Below the pieces are notes generated by a model, which made no database searches, had not been told where the DNA came from, and was given only the letters and a program-made list of their open reading frames with translations. The translations under genes were made by a program, and so were the position numbers. This document shows positions 26,460 to 33,219 of a stretch of DNA of 64,000 nt, piece by piece. The DNA comes from Desulfovibrio sp. (GTDB taxonomy: Bacteria > Desulfobacterota > Desulfovibrionia > Desulfovibrionales > Desulfovibrionaceae). Positions within the stretch are counted from its first letter, which is position 1. The number at the start of each line of letters is the position of its first letter. Location: contig NZ_JAHZCJ010000007.1 in the NCBI RefSeq assembly GCF_019422935.1, positions 1 to 64,000 on the forward strand, written 5' to 3'.

Positions 26460-26846
26460 GTGAAGAAAATTCTGGTTCTTACCTGTATCATGGTGTTTGC
26501 CCTGGCCCTGCCCGCGCTTGCAGCGCCCGCCGCTCCTGACAAACCGCTGGAATTCAAGGGTTCCCAAAAGACCGTTATGTTCCCGCACGCTGTGCATGCC
26601 AAGGTTGAATGCGTTACCTGTCACCATCAGGTTGACGGCAAGGAAAGCTTTGCCAAGTGCGGCAGCTCCGGTTGCCACGATGACCTCGCAGGCAAGCAGG
26701 GCGAAAAGAGCCTGTACTATGTTGTGCACACCAAGAAAGAACTCAAGCACAACAACTGCATCGGCTGCCACTCCAAGGTTGTGGAAGAAAAGCCCGAACT
26801 CAAGAAAGATCTGACCGCCTGCGCCAAGTCCAAGTGCCATCCGTAG
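26460..26846 (+). CDS. cycA: Tetraheme cytochrome c3 (type I), periplasmic
   Basis: Periplasmic electron carrier that accepts electrons from hydrogenases and formate dehydrogenases and passes them to membrane complexes. GTG 26460 has AAAGGAGG upstream and starts a signal peptide (VKKILVLTCIMVFALALPALAAPA, cleavage after ALA). The 128-residue precursor keeps four heme motifs: CVTCH, CGSSGCH, CIGCH and CAKSKCH, plus the distal His ligands in FPHAVHAK and HH. The mature sequence closely resembles my memory of the D. desulfuricans protein. A terminator follows. Confidence 0.97.
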   Translation: MKKILVLTCIMVFALALPALAAPAAPDKPLEFKGSQKTVMFPHAVHAKVECVTCHHQVDGKESFAKCGSSGCHDDLAGKQGEKSLYYVVHTKKELKHNNCIGCHSKVVEEKPELKKDLTACAKSKCHP

Positions 26847-26870
26847 ATCTGGTTAGCTGCCTTGCTCCAA

Positions 26871-26894
26871 AAGCCGCCTCCGGGCGGCTTTTTT
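26871..26894 (+). terminator. Terminator of cytochrome c3
   Basis: AAGCCGCC TCC(G) GGCGGCTT hairpin at 26871-26890, followed by TTTT. Confidence 0.9.
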
Positions 26895-27120
26895 GTTGGC
26901 GTGCCAACCCTGCCACTGACGACAACAGTTCCTGACTGTTTCCTGGCCAGACTTTTTTTGCAAAATCGCGGCCGAAGGTAATTCTGGCGCAAAGAGTTTT
27001 GCCCGATTTGCGTCTTTTGCCATAAACTGATACGAAAATCTGTCGTTTTTGCAGTATGAAACGATGTATTTTGCATGACTCAGGCCTTTGGCCGCTGCAC
27101 ATAACCCCATGAGGTGGCGC

Positions 27121-29625
27121 ATGGTTGCCAAGAACACCGCTGAAACCGATGACCAGATCATCGATCTCACAGAACTGATCGAAAAAGGCGAAGTTCCGGC
27201 AAACGATCCGTCCGAGCAGCCTCAGGCCGCTGCTGCCCCCGAGGTGGAGGCGGATCAGGAAGCGCTGAATGCGCATCTGCGCGGCCTCAACGATGGTTCG
27301 AGTGCTGCGGATGCAGAAATTGACGATCTGCTCGCCCAGATGGACATCAAGGACGAAGGCCAGAGCGACCCCAATGACGTGGCGCTGGACTTCTCTGCCC
27401 CGTCCACGCAGACAGATCACCCCATCGACCCCAATGAGCAGTTGCTCATGCCGGGCATGGGCGATGTGGACAATCTGCTGAACGCCCTTGATATCCCCCC
27501 GCAGCCAGCGGAAAGGGAACCGGAAGTGGCCGCATCTGCCAGCGCAAACCAGGCCGCAAGTCAGGCCACGAATCAGGCCGCTGACGACGCCGTGGACGCC
27601 CTGCTGAACGATTTTCACGCCGCAGCGCCTGCGCCGCAAGCGCCTGCTGAGCCGCAGAATAACATTCCTGATCTGGACGAACTGCTGGCATCTGTAAATA
27701 CCGCCCCAGCCACCGGAAACTCCAGCGATATTGATGACCTGCTCAACGCTGCCAACCTCGCGCCAGCACAGCCGGAACCTGCGGCGGCACCTCCCGTTGC
27801 GCCCGCTGCGCAAAGCCCGGCCTTTTCCAACGATGATCTCGACAGCCTGCTGGCTGCTGCGGCCAATGGACTGGACGAAGCCCCGGCTCCTGCGCAGGCC
27901 GCCTCCCCGGCACCCCAGGCTGCCGCTCCTGCTCCGACACCTGCACCTGCAGCAGCGCCCGCTGCCAGCCCAGACATGGGCCTGGATATCGACAGCCTGC
28001 TGGCTGCCGCCGCTGATGATTTGCAGGGCAAGCTTGATGCCGCCCAGCCAGCCGCTCCCGCGCCGCAATCGGTTACTGCACCGCAGCCTGCACCCGCTCC
28101 TGCCCCAGCGGCAAGCCCGGATATGACTGCCGACCTCGGTGTGGATATTGACAGCCTGCTGGCTGCCGCCGCTGACGATTTGCAGAGCAAGCTTGACGCC
28201 GCCCAGCCAGCAGCCACTCCCGAGCCGCAACCGGCTCCTGCGCCTGCCCCGGCCCCAGCCCCTGCGGCAAGCCCGGATACGGGTGCCGACCTTGGTGTGG
28301 ATATTGACAGCCTGCTGGCTGCCGCCGTTGATGATTTGCAGAGCAAGCTTGATGCCGCCCAGCCAGAGGCGGCTCCCACACCGGCCCCCGCGCCTGCTGC
28401 GGAACCTCAGCCCGATCTGAATGCAGACCTCGACAGCCTGCTGGCTGCTGTGACCGGCGGTGCGGCCCCTGCCGCTGAACCGCAGGAAGACATTTCCGAT
28501 GTTCTGCTCCATCCCGAGCTGGAACTCATGGCCGATGCCCAGCCAGAGCCTGTTGCTGAAGCATTGCCCGACTCTTTGCCCGAACTGGAACCAGTGCTGG
28601 AGCCAGTTCAGGAATCCCAGCCCGAACAGACGGTGGAACTGCCCACAGATTTTGACGCACTGCTGGCCGCCGCTACGGAACAAGCCGCCACCAGCCATGT
28701 GGATATGGCCCCAACGGCTGTCGCCCCTGAGGATGCCGCCCCGGCAGGCATACAGGACATTATGGCAGACGCCTCAGCTCAGGCGGAATCCGATGTATTT
28801 GAAGCTGTTGCCGCTGCGGAACCAGCACAGGCCGATGATCTTCCCCTGCTTGAACCAGATGAAATCCTGCCGCCGGATGCCAGCGTGCAGGCAGAGCCTT
28901 CAGTGAATGAAACTGCCGAAGTGGAGCCTGCTGCGGCAGATATGCCGGAAAGCGCCGGGCAGTTCGCTTATGAACCTGCATTCAGGCCTCAGGCGGCCCC
29001 TGTTGCGGATTCGACAGATACTGCAACTGACGGTGCAGCCTCAGTGGCTGTGTCTGGCGCAGCCCTTGAGGCTGTCATGGAGCAGGCCAAAGAGGCCTCA
29101 TCCCACGCCATTGATGCCTTTGCCCAGGCCTTTGACGCCTCCACGCGGGCGGCAGACGCGGCCGAAACAGCCAGCAAGCTCACGGCACGCGTTGAGCAGT
29201 GCGAGGCCGCGCTACAGGAAGCCGGGGATCGCATCATCGCGCTGGAAACAGCTTTGGAGGCGCAGATTCACGCATCGCATGAGCTGGCCTCCAACAGCCT
29301 GCCCCGTCAGGAACTGGAAGACATGTTTGTTGAGGGCCATCCCCTGTACCAGAGCCTCATGGATTGCATCAGTAAGGCGGTTGCCGCAGCCCTTGCATCT
29401 GCCCCGGCCCAGCAGACCGAACATGACGATGCGCAATCGCTTGTGGAAGAGCACCTGCAACCCGTTGTCACTGCCGCCCGCAGCGCAACTGCGCGCATAG
29501 ATGCCCTTGAAACCCGGCTGGATGCCCTTGAACCACGCTTCAACGACAGGGTGGAACGGGCCGCTGCTGCGGCTGCGGCGCGCATACTGCGCGAAGAAAT
29601 CGGCAGACTGCTTGAAGATCAGTAG
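27121..29625 (+). CDS. Large acidic repeat protein with [D/E]xDxLL motifs and coiled-coil C-terminus, unknown function
   Basis: 834 residues from ATG 27121 (MVAKNTAETDDQIIDLTELIEKG), with GAGGTG upstream. About ten copies of a short motif (EIDDLLAQM, DVDNLLNAL, DLDELLASV, DIDDLLNAA, DLDSLLAAA...) are spaced by Pro/Ala-rich linkers over residues 75-520. Three nearly identical units begin at residues 289, 342 and 394 (DIDSLLAAAADDLQ[G/S]KLDAAQP). The last 190 residues are Ala-rich and likely helical, with two probable coiled coils (near 655-720 and 785-834). There is no signal peptide or membrane helix. I know no family with this layout; short DxDxLL motifs in repeats may bind a common partner. 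It is monocistronic. Confidence 0.85.
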   Translation: MVAKNTAETDDQIIDLTELIEKGEVPANDPSEQPQAAAAPEVEADQEALNAHLRGLNDGSSAADAEIDDLLAQMDIKDEGQSDPNDVALDFSAPSTQTDHPIDPNEQLLMPGMGDVDNLLNALDIPPQPAEREPEVAASASANQAASQATNQAADDAVDALLNDFHAAAPAPQAPAEPQNNIPDLDELLASVNTAPATGNSSDIDDLLNAANLAPAQPEPAAAPPVAPAAQSPAFSNDDLDSLLAAAANGLDEAPAPAQAASPAPQAAAPAPTPAPAAAPAASPDMGLDIDSLLAAAADDLQGKLDAAQPAAPAPQSVTAPQPAPAPAPAASPDMTADLGVDIDSLLAAAADDLQSKLDAAQPAATPEPQPAPAPAPAPAPAASPDTGADLGVDIDSLLAAAVDDLQSKLDAAQPEAAPTPAPAPAAEPQPDLNADLDSLLAAVTGGAAPAAEPQEDISDVLLHPELELMADAQPEPVAEALPDSLPELEPVLEPVQESQPEQTVELPTDFDALLAAATEQAATSHVDMAPTAVAPEDAAPAGIQDIMADASAQAESDVFEAVAAAEPAQADDLPLLEPDEILPPDASVQAEPSVNETAEVEPAAADMPESAGQFAYEPAFRPQAAPVADSTDTATDGAASVAVSGAALEAVMEQAKEASSHAIDAFAQAFDASTRAADAAETASKLTARVEQCEAALQEAGDRIIALETALEAQIHASHELASNSLPRQELEDMFVEGHPLYQSLMDCISKAVAAALASAPAQQTEHDDAQSLVEEHLQPVVTAARSATARIDALETRLDALEPRFNDRVERAAAAAAARILREEIGRLLEDQ
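27985..28365 (+). repeat. Three near-identical DNA repeats inside the 834-residue gene
   Basis: About 67-bp units start at 27985, 28144 and 28300 (spacings 159 and 156 bp) and encode DIDSLLAAAADDLQ followed by KLDAAQP. The nucleotide identity is high, so they are recent or homogenised duplications and may vary in number between strains. Confidence 0.85.
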
Positions 29626-30081
29626 GGGGCTTTTGCCATGTGCAGCGGCCCGCGTTCAGGCCGCAACCAGCCGCCGAACCATTCAGGGCTGCTGGCGCGG
29701 GCTGGCAGCATAACTGCCGTCTGAGTTGCGTGGTTTTTGAAGAAATCTCCTCGGCAACGCGCCTGCAAACCGAACCAGCTTCGCCTCGCGCCTAAGGCCC
29801 TACTTCAATCGCAGTACCGTCAGCAACAGGTATTTCAAGGTTAACCGGATCCAGGCGCGCAGGCATGCCGGCCTTGCCAATGGCAGGCGGAACGCATATG
29901 CTGTTGCGCGGTTTCGCGGGCGCTGTACCGCGATTCTCAATCAATAAAACAAAGGGGCGGGGGCTGTTGCTTCCGTTTCTTAACCCGTCCAGGCAATACC
30001 CGCTGTGGGTCACGGCCGTTCCCCAAAGGGGCGGGTTTTTCATATTTGCCGCGCCCTTCAGGGCCGGAAGCTGAGGCCCTC
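29626..30081. other. Intergenic region with a possible terminator
   Basis: No gene is supported in 456 bases. CCCC-AAA-GGGG then CGGGTTTTT at about 30021-30040 may terminate transcription before the small gene at 30082. Confidence 0.45.
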
Positions 30082-30252
30082 ATGGATAAGGATCGCAAGG
30101 AAGCCCTTCAGGTTGCCAAGGAACTGACCGCCAAATTCATAGAAACGCGCACGGTTTCCCCCAGCAATTTTGCTGAGGTTTTTCCTTCGGTCTATCGTGT
30201 TGTCTGCGCCGCCATCGGTGTGGATGCCGACCAGGACAAGGCCGGGAAATAA
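30082..30252 (+). CDS. Small conserved-looking hypothetical protein
   Basis: 56 residues (MDKDRKEALQVAKELTAKF...DQDKAGK), helical and charged, with a weak GAG-containing ribosome binding site. It ends 1 bp before the GTG of ubiE, so it is likely co-transcribed with it. I do not recognise a family. The tight junction and protein-like composition support a real gene; an in-frame start at 30046 is less likely. Confidence 0.65.
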   Translation: MDKDRKEALQVAKELTAKFIETRTVSPSNFAEVFPSVYRVVCAAIGVDADQDKAGK

Positions 30253-30253
30253 C

Positions 30254-30994
30254 GTGGAATCTCCCCGCAACAACGCTACGGAAACTGTTGTCAAACCTGC
30301 GCACGATGCGGCTGTGGCAGGCATGTTTGGCCGTATTGTGCCTTTTTATGACCTGCTGAACCGTGTGCTCAGCCTCGGGCTTGACCAGTACTGGCGCAAG
30401 GTGCTGGCGCAAAACGTGCGCCTGGGCGATACCGGGCGCGTACTGGATCTGGCGGCTGGCACGCTGGATGTTTCCCTTGCCATTCGCCGCCGCCACCCCT
30501 CGGCCATTGTTCCGGCCATGGATTTTTGCCCGCCCATGCTGGTGCGCGGCAGCCGCAAACTCAAGGACGCCAACGCCCGCAGTATTCTGCCCGTTGCCGC
30601 AGACGCCAAGCGCCTGCCCCTGCCCGATGCTTCGGTTGACTGCATCACCATTGCCTTTGGCATCCGCAACATTCTGCCCCGCGAGGCGGCCTTTGCCGAA
30701 ATGCTCCGCGTTCTGCGCCCCGGCGGCAGGGCCTGCATCCTTGAATTCGGTTCCGGGCAGGAGCGCATCTGGGGCGGCCTGTACAACGTGTATCTCAACC
30801 ACCTGCTGCCCAAGGTTGGCAAAGTATTTTCAAAAGATCCCGGCGCGTACGAGTACCTTGCCGATACAATCCGCAAGTTTCCCTCGGCCCTCAGCCTTGA
30901 AAAAGAAATGCGTGCAGCGGGCTTTGAACGTGCATGGCACGAAAAGCTCACGTCCGGCATTGTCTGCCTGCATGTGGGTGAAAAGGCGCGCTAG
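30254..30994 (+). CDS. ubiE: Demethylmenaquinone methyltransferase UbiE/MenG
   Basis: SAM-dependent C-methylation of demethylmenaquinone, the last step of menaquinone synthesis. The start is GTG 30254 directly after the preceding stop (VESPRNNATETVV), 246 residues. Family signs: MFGRIVPFYDLLNRVLSLGLDQYWR near residue 25, SAM motif VLDLAAGTLDVSLAI, DFCPPMLVRG, CITIAFGIRNIL and AFAEMLRVLRPGGRACILEFG. In a strict anaerobe the product is menaquinone rather than ubiquinone. mqnB and a polyprenyl synthase follow on the same strand. Confidence 0.95.
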   Translation: MESPRNNATETVVKPAHDAAVAGMFGRIVPFYDLLNRVLSLGLDQYWRKVLAQNVRLGDTGRVLDLAAGTLDVSLAIRRRHPSAIVPAMDFCPPMLVRGSRKLKDANARSILPVAADAKRLPLPDASVDCITIAFGIRNILPREAAFAEMLRVLRPGGRACILEFGSGQERIWGGLYNVYLNHLLPKVGKVFSKDPGAYEYLADTIRKFPSALSLEKEMRAAGFERAWHEKLTSGIVCLHVGEKAR

Positions 30995-31099
30995 ATCAGA
31001 TTGGCGCAAAAGAACATGCCGTTCTCATGCCGCATTGCACACGGCGGCATCTGAAGGCTCGCCGGGCGAGCCAGATACGATGGCACGAGGAATCAGGCC

Positions 31100-31297
31100 T
31101 TAGTGCGAGGCCAGCGCCACCAGACCAAGTCCCACGGCCAGGGCGATCAGCCCAAGGACGCGGAGGCGGCTTTCCGGCTGGGGCAGCAATTGCAGCAGGG
31201 CGCGCCGCATGCCGCCGGGAAAGAGTGTCCAGCAAAGGCCCTCAATAACGATGGCCAGACCAAGAGCGCGTAGAAAAAGAGCGTAATCGAATTTCAT
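31100..31297 (-). CDS. DUF2065 small membrane protein
   Basis: 65 residues with two membrane helices (about 8-28 and 42-63). MKFDYALFLRALGLAIVIEGLCWTLFPGGMRRALLQLLPQP followed by LRVLGLIALAVGLGLVAL matches the DUF2065 family of small inner-membrane proteins. It lies on the opposite strand between ubiE and mqnB, with a weak ribosome binding site. A longer frame upstream to 31894 is a shadow of mqnB. Function unknown. Confidence 0.8.
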   Translation of the reverse strand: MKFDYALFLRALGLAIVIEGLCWTLFPGGMRRALLQLLPQPESRLRVLGLIALAVGLGLVALASH

Positions 31298-31457
31298 GGT
31301 TTTCTGGTGACGGAAAACCCGCCTTTTGTAAAGGAACGAATCATGGCTGCTCACACGGCGCTGCACAATGGCACAGGCATGACCTGCCGGGATTATCCCG
31401 CAGGCGCGTTCTGCCCAGCCCCGTGCCCGGCAAACAGCAGCCAAAGGCAGTAATCCT

Positions 31458-32219
31458 GTGAGCCTGCTGCTATGCGCCGCCACCGGCCCGGAACTGGCGG
31501 GCCTTGTGCCCGGATTTTCCCCGGCGAGGATTGCCGCGCCAGCCCGGGAAGCGACTGAAAGCCCGGCAAAATCCTGGCCAGAAATGCACCTCTGGCCAGT
31601 GCGCCTCAAATGTGGCGACGCGCTGTGCTGCATTACCGGAGTTGGGCCCATCAACGCTGCGCTGACCATGGGCATGGCCCTTTGCAGGGCTAAAGCCGAG
31701 GGCACGCCCATTACAGCAGTGCTCAACGCGGGTCTTGCCGGTGCCTTTGATCTCGCAGAGCGCCCACTTTTGGGGCTGTGCATGGTGAACGAAGAAATCT
31801 GGCCGGAATACGGCCTGCACGACGGACGCTCCGTCACCGCCGAAGCTTTTGGCTTTCCGCAGTGGCAACCAGAGAGCGGGCCTGCGGTGCGCAACCGCCT
31901 GTCCCTGGCAGGGCCGGAAGCGCTGGAACGCTTTGGCGCGCGGCAACAACCGGATGTTTTTTTGCCCTGTACATCGCTTACCGTTGCCGGGGTCAGCGCG
32001 AGTTTTGCCAGAGCGGCAGACCTGCGCGCCCGCTACCGGGCTGATCTGGAAAATATGGAAGGCTTTGCCGTGGCGTATGCCTGCGCCCGCGAGGGCATAC
32101 CCTGTGTGGAGGCGCGCAGCGTCTCCAACAAGGTCGGCCCCCGCGCCAATGACGAAAAGGATTTTCCCGGCGCGCTGCGCGCGCTCACGCGGGTTTTGCC
32201 CGCGCTTAACCTCATCTGA
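31458..32219 (+). CDS. mqnB: Futalosine hydrolase MqnB
   Basis: Cleaves hypoxanthine from futalosine in the alternative menaquinone pathway. 253 residues from GTG 31458 (MSLLLCAATGPELAG). The nucleosidase/phosphorylase fold is recognisable: CCITGVGPINAALTMGMAL near residue 58, VLNAGLAGAFDL near 88, DLENMEGFAVAYACAREGIPCVEARSVSNKVG near 195 with the catalytic Glu/Asp region. It is followed after 7 bp by a polyprenyl synthase, which makes the isoprenoid tail. Confidence 0.9.
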   Translation: MSLLLCAATGPELAGLVPGFSPARIAAPAREATESPAKSWPEMHLWPVRLKCGDALCCITGVGPINAALTMGMALCRAKAEGTPITAVLNAGLAGAFDLAERPLLGLCMVNEEIWPEYGLHDGRSVTAEAFGFPQWQPESGPAVRNRLSLAGPEALERFGARQQPDVFLPCTSLTVAGVSASFARAADLRARYRADLENMEGFAVAYACAREGIPCVEARSVSNKVGPRANDEKDFPGALRALTRVLPALNLI

Positions 32220-32226
32220 GTAGCAT

Positions 32227-33192
32227 ATGATCCAATTGAAAGCACGTCTGGCTCTTGAGCTGCCCGGCATCAACCGCGCTCTGAACAAGGCAGTGGACAC
32301 CCTGCCCGAACCTGTTCGGCCTGTGGCCCGGCACATTTTTGATGCGGGCGGCAAGCGCCTGCGGCCCCTGCTCACCGTGCTCACGGCCCGTCTGCTGGGC
32401 CATGAGGCCAAGAGCATACAGGATCTGGCGATCACTCTGGAGATGCTCCACGCCGCGACCCTGCTGCACGATGATGTGCTGGACAATGCCGTAAGCCGCC
32501 GGGGTAAGCCCGCTGCGCATACGCTGTTTGATGTTTCCAGCGTCATTCTTGCGGGCGATGCCCTGCTGGCCGGAGCCAACGCCCTGGTGGCCAATTATGG
32601 CGATACCCGGCTGACCCGCTGCTTCTCGGAAGCCACCAGCCGCACGGCGGCGGGGGAAATCCTTGAAATCGCAGCCCAGCGCCGTGTGGATTCAAGCAGC
32701 GCCGACTATGAAGATATGGTGCGCGGCAAAACGGCCTGGCTTATCCGTGCTGCCTGTGAAATGGGCGCGCTCGCCGCTGGGGCCGACGATGCTGCAGTGG
32801 CCGCTGCCGCCGCCTATGGCGAAAACCTTGGCATGGCCTTTCAGATGGTGGACGATGCCCTTGATTTCGCGCCAGAAAGCGTGACCGGCAAGCCCACTGG
32901 CGGCGATGTGCGCGAGGGCAAGCTCACTCCGCCCCTGCGCCTCTACCGCAGCAGCCTGAGCACCGCAGAACGTAGCGCCTTTGACGCCGCCTTTTGCGCA
33001 GGGCTGATGACGGAAGCCGATGCCGCCAGCATTGCCGAGAGCATCCGACAGGCCGGGTTTGACGACGCCGTGCGCCGTCAGGCCGATGAATTTCTTGACG
33101 CGGCCAGGCAGGCATTAGAAACTCTGCCTGACAGGCCCGAGCGCGAGCTTATGCGCCAGATGGCCGACTACGTGCGCGACAGAAAAAAGTAA
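32227..33192 (+). CDS. ispB: Polyprenyl diphosphate synthase (menaquinone side chain)
   Basis: trans-Isoprenyl diphosphate synthase of 321 residues. Substrate-binding FDAGGKRLRPLLTVL near residue 38, first Asp-rich motif LLHDDVLDNAVSRRGKP near 79, second Asp-rich motif FQMVDDALDF near 205. The chain length (probably C30-C40) cannot be read from the sequence. Coupled to mqnB by a 7-bp gap, it most likely serves menaquinone. purL follows 27 bp later. Confidence 0.93.
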   Translation: MIQLKARLALELPGINRALNKAVDTLPEPVRPVARHIFDAGGKRLRPLLTVLTARLLGHEAKSIQDLAITLEMLHAATLLHDDVLDNAVSRRGKPAAHTLFDVSSVILAGDALLAGANALVANYGDTRLTRCFSEATSRTAAGEILEIAAQRRVDSSSADYEDMVRGKTAWLIRAACEMGALAAGADDAAVAAAAAYGENLGMAFQMVDDALDFAPESVTGKPTGGDVREGKLTPPLRLYRSSLSTAERSAFDAAFCAGLMTEADAASIAESIRQAGFDDAVRRQADEFLDAARQALETLPDRPERELMRQMADYVRDRKK

Positions 33193-33219
33193 GCAGCCAA
33201 ACCAAGAGGAATGCAAACC

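Noticed and set aside
26800..28698. Long minus-strand frame of 632 codons
   Set aside because: It is the reverse shadow of the GC-rich repeat protein on the plus strand; composition is Arg/Gly/Cys-rich and there is no ribosome binding site.
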